Source: Darksidea phi (Eukaryota > Ascomycota > Dothideomycetes > Pleosporales > Lentitheciaceae). From it: DNA of 20,865 bases. The notes below the pieces were generated by a model. It was not told the DNA's origin and did no database searches. It saw only the letters and a program-made list of their open reading frames with translations. Below are positions 1-9,842 of this stretch, piece by piece. How positions within the stretch are numbered: the first letter of the stretch is position 1; every line of letters starts with the position of its first letter. A program made the position numbers and the translations under genes. The stretch lies in NCBI GenBank assembly GCA_030770425.1, contig JASJFT010000395.1, forward strand, positions 1 to 20,865, in the 5' to 3' direction.

Positions 1-14
1 GATTTTTCAACTAT

Positions 15-128
15 CTACCACTTTGTAGGGCCGCCCTCAGCGTCGATTACAGCCTGGCAGCGCTCCCTCATATTCTGTATATACTTTGAGAAATCAGGTA
101 GCTTAATTTTAGCCTACTCCTCTTAATA
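15..128 (-). pseudogene. Tc1/mariner transposase, decayed 3' end
   Basis: Read on the minus strand, this stretch ends with the C-terminal peptide RERCQAVIDAEGGPTKW and a stop codon at 15-17. That ending is characteristic of fungal Tc1/mariner DDE transposases. Two in-frame stops lie upstream (TAA and TAG, about 113-125), in TpA-rich sequence where C-to-T change of CAA or CAG/TGG codons would create them; this fits RIP damage. Only about 36 codons can be read before similarity is lost. The terminal inverted repeat that should lie just beyond the stop would fall outside the window. The family call comes from motif memory, not a search. Confidence 0.7.
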
Positions 129-1348
129 ACAAGAGACATAGAATATAATCTTCAATTTACTAAAAAAAGTAGTCTAACTAAGGCTAACAGGATAATTAGA
201 AATTACGCGTTTGGAAAAGAATTGTTAACATTATGCTAAGATACCACGCTTAGGAAGTAGGTTAATATGCCGATACTAAGATATAAGGCTGCTGCTAATA
301 CGGGTGTGTCTGGTAGTATAGGACGTAAGTTGACCCGCAAACCCCGAGACGCGAGGCTGTTACTAATACAGGTGTGCTTGGTCTTCTAGCGTGTATGTAT
401 ACCTCTGAGTTGCTTCTTCTTGTAAACCTTTAGAATAACACTTAGGAATAGTATCAGAGTTGGGTCATCCAGTTCGACGATTCTTTTTCTTAGAAATTTC
501 TGTCTTGTCGACCATTTGGCGTACTATCTACCCCTGTTCTTCTTTGTCCTTGCTGCAGCGAATATGTGGCTGGGTTGAATACTTCTACAGAAAGGTGTTC
601 GATCTGCAGAATTCTGCTGCATGTCATCCAGCACGGAATCAACGGTGACAGATATTTTGTGTTTAGCCTCTCCGCGCGCCACGCTCTTCCTCGATACAGA
701 TGATGTCATTAACGCTCGGTGGGCTGTCGTCGCGGTCAGTGCGGAGGATACGGGCACGGCCTGCTCGTCGTCGGGTTGAGTCGCGTCGGCAATATGTCGC
801 TGTTTAGGACTGGACGAGAATGGAGGTGCCTGGGCATCGAGGTGTTAGCTTGACTTGCAGCATAACAAGCCGGGCCACGGGTGTTTCAACAGATACGCGT
901 TACCGTGCCCTTTGTGGGCAAAAGTAAGCGGAACAAGCGAGATGGATACATGATTGGCTATCGATGTGCCTAGACTGTGGGGCTCGCATCGGCAAAAGCC
1001 ATACAGTAACCAACTTGGGGCGGACCTCAGATGTTCTTGGACACTACCAATCTCGGCTTTCTGCAGTCTATCAGCGACCTTTGCTGCAATGACTACTCGC
1101 TTCCCAAGGCTTGTCAGCCTATCTTGGGCGCGACAACGGGACTTTAACTGGCTCTTAGCATGCCACGGCTGGACGTGGCCTGATGTTTCGAATGTGTGGC
1201 GGGCAGGGCAAACCTTAGAAGCAGTATGCACGAAGTGAGCGGGGTACTGTAAGGTTACTTCCCAATATTTGCCCAATAGCGCACACCTATGTGTTATGAG
1301 CTTCTATTGGACGAATGCCACCACGCGTCGCCTTAAAGCTCCCCCGCC
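129..1348. other. gene-less AT-rich to mixed region upstream of the NLR
   Basis: No convincing gene is seen. The first 300 bases are AT-rich and look like degraded repeat DNA. Two imperfect 30-base copies lie at 285-314 and 353-382. From about 600 the base composition becomes balanced. Small open frames on both strands here (for example 845-1276 minus) have no recognisable domain and no consistent splice structure. The part nearest 1349 probably holds the NLR promoter, but no TATA element stands out. Confidence 0.5.
285..382. repeat. imperfect direct repeat, two 30-bp copies 68 bp apart
   Basis: Copies at 285-314 and 353-382 match at 24 of 30 positions by hand alignment. All six differences are transitions (A/G or C/T), the pattern expected of RIP or deamination-type decay of a duplicated sequence. 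They share the core CTAATAC followed by GGTGTG. Confidence 0.5.
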
Positions 1349-1375
1349 GCCCGACAAATGCTCAGATTGTCGGGC
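1349..1375. promoter_or_regulatory. 9-bp inverted repeat upstream of the NLR start
   Basis: GCCCGACAA at 1349-1357 is mirrored exactly by TTGTCGGGC at 1367-1375 around a 9-base spacer, 60 bases before the NLR start codon. It could be a hairpin in the 5' UTR or a binding site for a dimeric regulator. The structure is seen directly; the function is inference. Confidence 0.45.
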
Positions 1376-1435
1376 ACCAACTTCCGCTAATCATCTCTGC
1401 CATCAAGTTCGTCCATTGTTCCGGCTTTCGAAGCA

Positions 1436-4400
1436 ATGTCTCCAAGATTTTTCGGCAGAAAACTTTTCGACGGACTGAAGAATCTCGGCAGTCGCCGTGA
1501 TCGGAAAAAGTCCGACGCCGAACACGTTTCAGGGAGGCGACTTTCGCCCACAGGCTTACCCATCGCCAATACTGCACGTCCGCCAGCCGACAATTCTCAG
1601 CCAGCGACAAAGTCCGCGGCCGAACTGGCCGCCGAAGTTTCCCAAGTAATCTGGGATACGGCTTTCGATGAGCTTGAGAAAGAACAAGGCGAGCTCGCCA
1701 AAGCTTATAGGGATACCTTGGCGAAGCTCCTTGTGGACGATATGCTAAAAGACCTCAAGGACAAGAGGGACATTGATACCGCCTCACTCAAGCCTGAAAA
1801 ATTCAAGGCCGAGGTATTACACGGGCTCAGAGATGGAACCAGCGACGCTCCAGCCAAGCGCGAAGACCTCATGACTACGATTGTAGCCAAGCTCAAAGAC
1901 GTTATAGTCAAAAAGACAACCGACACTTCGGGAACCACTAAGGCTTTAGATGAGCTCAGCGCCGATATTTCAGAAAAACTCCTTGACCGGTCCATGCGAC
2001 AGACGTACATGGAGGCGTTGGTAAAGAAAGGCAGGGATAGAGTCACGAAGGCGTGGAGGATCTCAGAGAGGGTCGCGGATGTCACCGGAGCTATTTTGTC
2101 GGCCAAGCCAGCGGTCGACATTTTGCTGCAGGTCCCCTATGCTGCGCCAGCTGCGCTTCCTTGGGCTGGAGTTTGTCTTGCGCTAGACGTGAGCAACGGC
2201 CCCTCTATCTCTACGTTACATGTCAGCTGATATTCACAGATCTTGTCACGTCCCGGAGAGGCGGCGAAATCTAACCGTGACGGTATTGCCTACGTTGTTT
2301 CTAGAATGGGCTGGTACGACGCCTTGGCGAGTCACCTGCTCGGGAAAAACAACAAAGACAGCGTGACTGAGCCTCCCGAATCTGTCGAAGAGCTGCTAAA
2401 AGCAAAGATTGTCGAGCTTTACAAGGCCATTCTCCTCTATCAGGTAAGGAGTGTCTGCTACTACTACAAACAACAAGGCTTCAATTTTCTCCGCCAACTT
2501 GCGAAATTCGACGACTGGGAAGCCGCTCGAAAGGCAGTCGAGACGGCCGAATCCGCCTTTAAGGACGATTGGAACCAGTATAAGGAGGTGCAGGCGAGCG
2601 AGCTCCACCGGGAGCTCGTCGCGACTGCTAATAATGCGGAGGCTCAGCTTCGGGGTATCAGTCAGACCCTTAAGGAGTTTGTCGATCAGCAGAGCAATCT
2701 TGCTACTCGGCTCCAGGAGGGGCGCATAGATGACCAGAGCAAAAGTTGCCTGCAGGATCTTCGTGTCGTCGATCCGCGGGATGATATGACGAGAATCGTG
2801 CACGACAAAGAAGAACTGTTCGACGATGCCTATAAATGGATCCTTGAAGACAAGACCTACGCTGCATTTATCAACTGGGACGAATCTGACCCCTCATATC
2901 GACTGCTGTGGGTTAAGGGCGATCCCGGCACTGGGAAAACGATGCTTTTGATTGGTGTCATCCGTAGACTGTACGAGCAGTCCGCCACACTATCACCAAC
3001 TCTCGCGTACTTCTTTTGTCAAACTGGAAGCAAAACACAGGAACCTCTGAACCACGCAACGGCCGTCTTGAGATCCCTGATTTGGATGCTCCTTATTCAG
3101 CAACCAAGACTCATCTCCCATCTACAATCGGATTACGCTACCTCTCGCAAAGCTCTTTTTACTGACATGAATGCAAAAGAGGCCCTGTCCAGGATGTTCA
3201 GAAGCATGCTGGAAGAAGTCCAACGGGCATATTTCGTTGTCGATGCGCTAGATGAGTGTGAACATGGACTGGAGGATCTTATTAAGCTCATCTCGGATTC
3301 CCTCGCTCTATCCGATAAAGTGAGATGGCTAGTCTCCAGTCGCCGGGAGGTCGATCTTCTCAGCCAGCTCAACAAAAGATTAAACGAAAAATCCCCGGAC
3401 ATCGTCCAAACACTGGCCGAGTTGGATATTCAATGTCAGAAAGAGCGCACCAAGAAATATATTCAACATAAGCTGCGTGGCCTGAAGGTTTCCGAACTTG
3501 GCCATACCTACTCCGAGCATGATTTGGATGAGGTGGCAAATCAGGTCCGTAAACGAGCAGAGGATAACTTTCTTTGGATATCTCTCGTTTTCAAGACCAT
3601 CGAAAGTATGACAGGAAAGTACGCCGTTCTAAACATCAAAGACTTCCCATCTGGCTTGGAAGCGCTATACGATCATAAGCTGGCTAAAATGAAGAGCGAC
3701 GGAAAGGGCCATCAGCAACATTGTTGGGATGTTCTGATGGGTATTTCTCTTGTGTATAGCACTCCCTCACTCTCTGAGCTCGCCGTCCTCACTGCTCTGC
3801 CATCAAACATCGACCCGCGCATGATTGTCAGGCAATGCCACTCATTTCTAAGCATAACCGAGGCGGACACGGTCGTTCCAATCCACAAGTCGGCTAAGGA
3901 CTATCTGGACCACAACCGGTCAAGCCTTCAGGGAAAGGCTGTTCGAGGACACGCGGACATCGCCAAACACTCAATCGATGCGATGTCCTCAACACTAAGA
4001 CAGAACATCTACAACCTCGATTTCGGCTTCAAACCAAAGGATATGATACCGCCTGATCCGGATGTTCTGGCTCCAATACGATACTCCTGCATTTATTGGG
4101 CTGCCCATCTCAGCGAGAGCCCCGAGAGCGAAAGGAAACCCACGGACGGGCCAGTGCTTGAATTTCTGAAGAAGCATTTCCTCCACTGGCTTGAGAGCTT
4201 GGGTCTTCTACATAAATTTTCAGCCGGCATCACTTCGATCAGAAAGCTTATGGATATCATCCAGGTATGTTTGCAACGTCTGATCGCATCCACTTTGCTA
4301 AGGCATGACAGCCCTCCAACACCAGCCCGGAGCTTTCCTGCTTCTTAGAGGACGGAGAAAGGTTCGCAGCTGCCTACAGTTCAATTATAGAACAAGCTCC

Positions 4401-6069
4401 CTTACAGACCTATGGCGCCGCTCTTGCCTTCTGTCCAACACAGAGCTTAGTGAAGAACCTATTTTGGAGGGAACGATTGCCATTTGTTAGGAATGTCACC
4501 GGTATTAAGGGGAGCTGGGATCTCTACCGTCAGGCGCTCACGGGCCATAACGATCAGGTCAACGCAGTAGCCTTCTCACGGGACAGCAAGATGCTAGCAT
4601 CAGCCTCAGACGACGGGACAGTACGGCTCTGGGCCGTCAATACTGCAGCTGGTACTGGCGAATTTAAGATGGAGCTTACAGGCCATAACCATTGGGTTAG
4701 CGCAGTAGCCTTCTCATGGGACAGCAAGATGCTAGCATCAGCCTCAGACGACGGGACAGTACGGCTCTGGGCCGTCGATACTGCAGCTGGTACTGGCGAA
4801 TTTAAGATGGAGCTTACAGGCCATAACGGTCGGGTCAGCGCAGTAGCCTTCTCACGGGACAGCAAGATGCTAGCATCAGCCTCATTCGACAAAACAGTAC
4901 GGCTCTGGGCCGTCGATACTACAGCTGGTACTGGCGAATTTAAGATGGAACTTACAGGCCATGACGATCAGGTCAGCGCAGTAGCCTTCTTACAGGACAG
5001 CGAGATACTAGCATCAGCCTCATTCGACAAAACAGTACGGCTCTGGGCCGTCAATACTGTAGCTGGTACTGACGAATTTAAGAAGGAGCTTACATGCCAT
5101 AACGATCAGGTTAACGCAGTAGCCTTCTCACGGGACAGCAAGATGCTAGCATCAGCCTCATCGGACGAGACAGTACGGCTCTGGGCCGTCGATACTGCAG
5201 CTGGTACTGGCGAATTTAAGATGGAGCTCGGCCATGACGGTGGGGTCAACGCAGTAGCCTTCTCACGGGACAGCAAGATGCTAGCATCAGCCTCATTCGA
5301 CGAGACAGTACGGCTCTGGGCCGTCGATACTGCAGCTGGTACTGGCGAATTTAAGATGGAGCTCGGCCATGACGGTGGGGTCAAGGCAGTAGCCTTCTCA
5401 CGGGACAGCAAGATGCTAGCATCAGCCTCATTCGACAAAACAGTACGGCTCTGGGCCGTTAATACTGCAGCTGGTACTGGCGAATTTAAGATGGAGCTCA
5501 CGGGCCATAACGATCAGGTCAACGCAGTAGCCTTCTCACAGGACAGCAAGATGCTAGCATCAGCCTCAGACAACGGGACAGTACGGCTCTGGGCCGTCGA
5601 TACTGCAGCTGGTACTGGCGAATTTATGAAGGAGCTTACAGGCCATCGCGATCCGGTCAGCGCAGTAGCCTTCTCACAGGATAGCAAGATGCTAGCATCA
5701 GCCTCAAACGACAAAACAGTACGGCTCTGGGCCGTCGATACTGTAGCTGGTACTGGCGAATTTATAAAGGAGCTCACAGGCCATGTATTGGTTCGAAATG
5801 TGTCCTTTTCGGATGATGGGCAAAATCTCAAGACTGACCAAGCGCTATTGACTCTCTCTATATTAGACACATCTGCTTACCGCAAAAATGCGGCTTGCAT
5901 GACATTTCTCAGCGAGGATTGGATAACACGAGACGGTCAGGATCTTCTCTGGTTGCCACCAGATTATAGGCCGGCATGTTCAGCTATCTCTCATGATGTT
6001 TTTGTTTTTGGACATCTTTCGGGCCGACTAACATTTTTGAAATTGGAGTTGTCAAAGAGGGAAATGTGA
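1436..6069 (+). CDS. NACHT-WD40 NOD-like receptor (NLR, HET-E/NWD type)
   Basis: Coding segments are 1436-2188, 2240-4264 and 4312-6069 (1511 aa), joined by two phase-0 introns. Residues 1-60 are a basic, polar leader. About 70-310 is the fungal NACHT_N domain (WDTAFDEL, LPWAGVCLAL, SNRDGIAYVVSRM), and its conserved block runs cleanly across intron 1. The NACHT NTPase follows, with P-loop GDPGTGKT at 478-485 and Walker B FVVDALDEC at 583-591. Nine near-identical WD40-type repeats occupy 1002-1413, then a degenerate tenth and a conserved-looking tail containing DGQDLLWLPPDYR. Proteins of this architecture are STAND-class signalling NTPases that act in fungal vegetative incompatibility or innate immunity: the repeats sense a ligand and nucleotide-driven oligomerisation signals. 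No HET, Goodbye, patatin or nucleoside-phosphorylase effector domain is seen at the N-terminus. No internal stop or frameshift is visible, so the gene appears intact. The start has G at -3. The specific ligand and role are unknown. Confidence 0.93.
2189..2239 (+). other. NLR intron 1 (51 nt)
   Basis: Donor GTGAGC, branch-like GCTGAT and acceptor TTCACAG. Removal joins LPWAGVCLALD to ILSRPGEAAKSNRDG in phase 0, restoring the NACHT_N core that reads as one block in relatives. Confidence 0.9.
4265..4311 (+). other. NLR intron 2 (47 nt)
   Basis: Donor GTATGT, branch-like TGCTAAG and acceptor ATGACAG. Removal joins LMDIIQ to PSNTSPELSCFLEDGERF in phase 0, which matches the usual linker between the NACHT region and the WD repeats. 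Without splicing both frames stop. Confidence 0.88.
4537..5772 (+). repeat. nine tandem 138/135-bp WD40 repeat units
   Basis: Units begin at 4537, 4675, 4813, 4951, 5089, 5227, 5362, 5497 and 5635. Seven are 138 bp (46 codons); units 6 and 7 are 135 bp because the Thr codon before Gly-His is missing. Long blocks are the same or nearly the same in every unit at DNA level, including the segments for AVAF, LASAS and TVRLWAV. Differences cluster at a few codons: the three after Gly-His, the third residue before AVAF-Ser's aspartate (Arg/Trp/Gln), and the loop triplet DDG/FDK/SDE/FDE/DNG/NDK. A tenth, strongly diverged unit starts at 5773. This homogeneity implies recent amplification or gene conversion. 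Confidence 0.95.
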
Positions 6070-7969
6070 TAATGGAATCTGTGTAATTATAATTTTATTT
6101 CCTAATCTCTTTGCGCTTATACGTGGTAGATTTATAGACTTGACCAATACCTGGGAATGTTCTCGAACCTTCATTGTAAACCCACACCATATGCCACTAA
6201 GTGGGACCAAGCTTTGACCGGGGCCGAGTCTCCCCGGCGGCGCATATCGGCTTGTTCCGGACATACGGGCTCGTAATGGGGGAGGGGGGCAAAGTAGCCG
6301 TTCAAGAGGCGTCGCTGAGCTTGCAGTATCTCGAGGACTATGTACGATCCCTAAGCTCGTGCTAGGCCACGTGAGGTTAATGTTGGCAAAGGGGTCGCGG
6401 CAGCGATGAGGAAACGAGGTTGAAATGTCTGAAAGCACGATATAGTTATACCTTGGCTCGGTCTATAGCCCACTGTTGCATGAACGATCGTTAGTTACTA
6501 GCTCCGAATCACGGAAAATCTGGCTTGGACAGCCTGCTCCATCTCTCCACTCTTATCCGACGGTGGATGGTCTGACAATCGAGAATCCTCGTTCCCTTGG
6601 GAATGGGAGCCGTTTTCTGTTGACACTCTCGAACTATATCTGTGGAACTGCCAGTATATATCCCCAACCGTACTTAGGGAGAGCCCCATTTCCGCAGCGA
6701 TGGGTGCCCAGATTCTGTCTCTATGCCTACAGATGTGATTAGCGTTTGCGGGATGCTCAGGGCAGATCATACTTGTTATATGCTCTGGCAACTTCCGTTG
6801 CAAGGGAACCGTGCCAGGCCCTTTTCCTTAATGTTTTTTTTATGTCCCGGCGCAACTTTGCTCGATTCTCCCTGGGAGCTGCTCGGAAATTTCTTTCCAC
6901 GTCATGCCTGTCACTGTAAGGGTTACGAGTTTTGCGTCCTCATCGGGGCGCCATTTGTCTCCTCGAAGCCGGGTCCGACCCACTTTCACTTTCTGGAGAA
7001 GTGGAGACATCGTTCAATGATAATGGATATCGATAGGGCCGGGGGATTTCGAATGCCCGACCTAACGTTACTAAGTAGATATACTTACACTGCCGACCTG
7101 GATCCAGATCTGAACCTACTATGTTGCTTGGTGTGCATGTGGACCAGCCAGTCATCGTTACGGAATAATCCTAGAGAGAGGATAGGGCATAGAATCCAAT
7201 CAATCGATTGGATTGCGTGGCCTATTCTGGTCCCCAAACTATTTTTATCCTTCACACAGGTAACCCGATCAGAGTAGGCCAGTGGGGTCGCGAAAAGGTA
7301 ACAAAGATAGCTACGCCTTGAACCGAGCCTTGAACCAATATAATGGATTGGGCTAAAGTTGTTTTAGGGCCCAAAATTGGAATCAACCAATGTCAGGGGC
7401 CCCGAACTAGAACCTGCATCTCGGCTACACATTCACGCGCATCCGCATGTGCTCTGCCCCACATTGCCCTGTAAGCAAGCCCCTTATAGTCTGCCGCTAA
7501 TCTCGGGAGAGATCCACTGCGGGAACTAAAACCAGACCCCGCTGTGGGACTCGTTTCCGATCCTGGTTTCGAACCTCGCTCTTCCTCTCCGTGCACTGCT
7601 AAGGCAACCTCCAGCGCGTGAACCAAAACGGGGCCCACGGCTAGCCAATCATCTCGAACCAGATCTCATATTGGAGGGGAAGTGTGGGTAGCAGATGTGG
7701 CAGTACTTAGCCGCTACAACGCCACACCTCCACTTCATACTAACGCTAAACCACGGCTGCTCATCTGCCACTCCTTCTGTACTCTCCCGAACTCAAAAAT
7801 ATGCAAGTTATATATTCACAAATGAGGTGGCGAATATATATTAGTTGTTGGGGAGGCGGAGAGGTAGGCACAGCTACCTTTATATCAGCCAGTCGTTGGG
7901 TAGAGTGTATAACGCCACAGAATGACCAGCCACAGCTGTACACGTGATTTTATATATAATTCTTCCCGG
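6070..7969. other. gene-less region 3' of the NLR
   Basis: About 1.9 kb without a supported gene. The first 90 bases are AT-rich and likely hold the NLR 3' UTR. Several short inverted repeats are present: CCACT/AGTGG at 6194-6204, CCGGGG/CCCCGG at 6218-6237, a 9-bp pair at 7193-7214 and AGGTAG/CTACCT at 7862-7879. A 10-bp direct repeat GCCTTGAACC lies at 7315-7324 and 7327-7336. The longest open frame (6723-7277 plus, 184 codons) is rich in Cys, Leu and Arg, shows no domain and is probably chance. The block may be remains of non-autonomous elements. Confidence 0.45.
7193..7214. repeat. inverted repeat, AATCCAATC / GATTGGATT
   Basis: Perfect 9-bp arms at 7193-7201 and 7206-7214 surround the spacer AATC. 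Flanking bases extend the symmetry imperfectly (ATAGG near 7182 against CCTAT near 7220). It could be a cruciform, a binding site or the centre of a small non-autonomous element; nothing shows which. Confidence 0.4.
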
Positions 7970-7989
7970 AGTGATTGTATCTACCCGGA

Positions 7990-8686
7990 GCTAGCTTAAT
8001 AGAGGTAAGATTTCCGCTCTTGCGGAGCAGTATCTAAAAGCTTAAATAAGAAGTCCTATAACTCTTTAAAAAGCTAGTAGAGGGGTTAATAGAGACCTTA
8101 GTAGAGGATATAGATCTAGAAGATATTAGGCTAGAAGGTAGTCTTTACTTTATACGCTAGCCGTTTAAAACGTACTAAATATATAACTAATAACTCTTCG
8201 TTATACTAACGAACTAAAGAAAAGCGCTAAACTACCTCCTATTATTCGCGGGGGTTATAGTAGAGATAGAAGAAAAAATCGAAGATTAACTTAGGGTCCT
8301 AGAATAAAGATTTTTCGGCGGACTAATAGAGATAGAAAACTAATATCTACTACGTAGGTTCTAGTCGGTCCTAAATATAATTAAATATATTAGCTCCTAT
8401 GAGCTAATCTAACCGGAGCTTCGCTTTAATAGATAGAAGCTACGTACGGAGCGCGAGGGGCTTTCTATTAAAGCGAGGTAGATCTAGAAGACGAGGGCGG
8501 GACGGCGGGACGGCGGGACTAGAGAGCGGCGCGGAGCGATACTAGCTCTATATACTAGCTCTAGAGCTAGGACTGAGAAGCGGAGAGATCTAATTAGAGC
8601 GACTGAAGTTTAACGCGCTGGTTCTGGAGCTCCTGCTGTAACTACTGTACGAGCATGGCAATCGGGGTCTGATTCTGGCCGGACAT
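7990..8686 (-). pseudogene. RIP-degraded gag start of an LTR retrotransposon
   Basis: Minus-strand reading from the ATG at 8684-8686 gives MSGQNQTPIAMLVQ, a TAG stop, then LQQELQNQRVKLQSL and another stop. This glutamine-rich start resembles fungal Ty3/gypsy-type Gag N-termini. Many further TAG and TAA codons follow, and the sequence to about 7990 is very rich in TA dinucleotides, the signature of RIP. No pol motifs and no second LTR are seen, so the element is truncated at its 3' side. The lower boundary is approximate. The assignment rests on position next to the LTR and on the N-terminal peptide. Confidence 0.6.
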
Positions 8687-8694
8687 AATTCCGG

Positions 8695-8723
8695 GGACTG
8701 ACTGGCTGGCTGGCTGGCTGGTT
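8695..8723. repeat. short CTGG/TGGC microsatellite in the retroelement leader
   Basis: About five tandem GGCT-type tetranucleotides lie between the LTR and the gag start of the minus-strand retroelement. The usual place for a primer-binding site is the sequence right after the LTR on the minus strand; it begins GTAGATAGG rather than with TGG, possibly a RIP change. Confidence 0.5.
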
Positions 8724-8734
8724 GACCTATCTAC

Positions 8735-8957
8735 TGTAAGGGGCTGACCCCGTCCTCACTACACAGCTGACTGCGCACGGAGAGTCCGACTATAACAGTG
8801 CGAGGAGAAACGAATAGATAGGTGAGGAACTGAACTGAACCCTGCGGAGCAGCCTCCTATATATACTAGCTAACGGAGCGGAACAATCCGACTCCGGGCG
8901 AACAACTGACGACAGCTCCGTACACTACGGAGCGCGAATGGGCCTCAGCCCATTACA
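8735..8957 (-). mobile_element. 5' LTR of a minus-strand LTR retrotransposon (223 bp)
   Basis: On the plus strand the segment starts TGTAAGGGGCTGA and ends TCAGCCCATTACA. These are inverted copies of each other with one mismatch in 13 and have the TG...CA ends typical of LTRs. On the minus strand it lies just upstream of the gag start, and it carries a TATATATA box at 8858-8865 suited to the element's promoter. The LTR is less TA-rich than the gag remnant. A second LTR was not found in the window. A target duplication cannot be checked because the other end is missing. Confidence 0.6.
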
Positions 8958-9842
8958 CCGGAGGGGAATAGAGGGGGGGGGGAGGAGGGTAGTAGTTATT
9001 AGAGTTTCGTGGTGGTTGCTTAGCGTTAACGTGGCGGAAATTGTTATGGCATACTAGTCCTTTTCTATACTTAGTTGATTAGTAAGACCAAATGAGAGCA
9101 CACAATAGAATATCACACAAAAGAGTTTATACAACGGCCTAAGCCCTAGTATTAATTTATAGATTGGTAAATAATCGCGATACGAGTTTTAGTTTTCTCG
9201 GTAGAATTTTGATTTTGTCCCTTACATCGCTAATCGTCACCCGTAGGCGTGGGAGGCTTGTGCAATGGCAGGAGGCTAACGTGTACCTACCGTCAAAAGC
9301 ACTTGACTCTCAGCATGCACCCGTACGCAAGAGGGTAGTCTCGTGCGAGACGCTAAATATAGGTGCTAAAAGGCTACCGTCGACGGACAATTAAGTGTCA
9401 GATTGAGACGCCAGTATGTGGCACAGAAAGGTGTCAGCCTACCAGATAGACGAAGATTCACCGTGGGAGGCAGAAACTAACCTTAAGCAGCCTAGCGCAT
9501 AAGGCGAAACTCGGGGATTACGGCGAGTCCGCATGCCAGAACACCGACATCGACCCTTACCGACGTCCCTGGAGACTGGAGACTTTAAATTTATGAAACT
9601 ATAATACCATTACCTCGTCTTCCCACGAATATATCGGTACCTGCGTGACGTGGACGTGCTGCGCCTCTAAACTCAGGTAGGTCGGCTCTCAAGCATTACC
9701 AAACTGGGCTAGCTGATCCTACGACCCTGTGCCCCATACCACGCTGATCCATTTCTCAATTTCTTTTTCATGAAAGCTGACCTGTCATCCTAGACCACTC
9801 ATTTGAACCTTACTTGGAAAAAATCGAAAAGCTTCACACAAC
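8958..9842. other. gene-less region upstream of the glucosyltransferase-like gene
   Basis: Begins with a G-rich tract (about 8970-8998), followed by AT-rich then balanced sequence. No open frame with recognisable content is present. The last few hundred bases probably carry the promoter of the gene starting at 9843. No clear regulatory element was identified. Confidence 0.4.

Noticed and set aside
845..1276. 143-codon open frame on the minus strand upstream of the NLR
   Set aside because: No recognisable motif; overlapping frames on the other strand are equally long, as expected by chance.
4537..5772. CRISPR-like array because of regular repeats
   Set aside because: The repeats are 138/135-bp in-frame coding units without spacers, in a eukaryotic gene.
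4554..5870. Three repetitive open frames antisense to the WD repeats (4554-4892, 5106-5501, 5514-5870)
   Set aside because: They follow the 46-codon repeat period of the sense gene and have no independent features.
6723..7277. 184-codon open frame on the plus strand
   Set aside because: No domain, odd Cys/Arg-rich composition, overlaps an inverted repeat and has no splice or start context supporting a gene.
7393..7638. 81-codon open frame on the minus strand
   Set aside because: No domain or splice support and located in a repeat-rich gene-less block.
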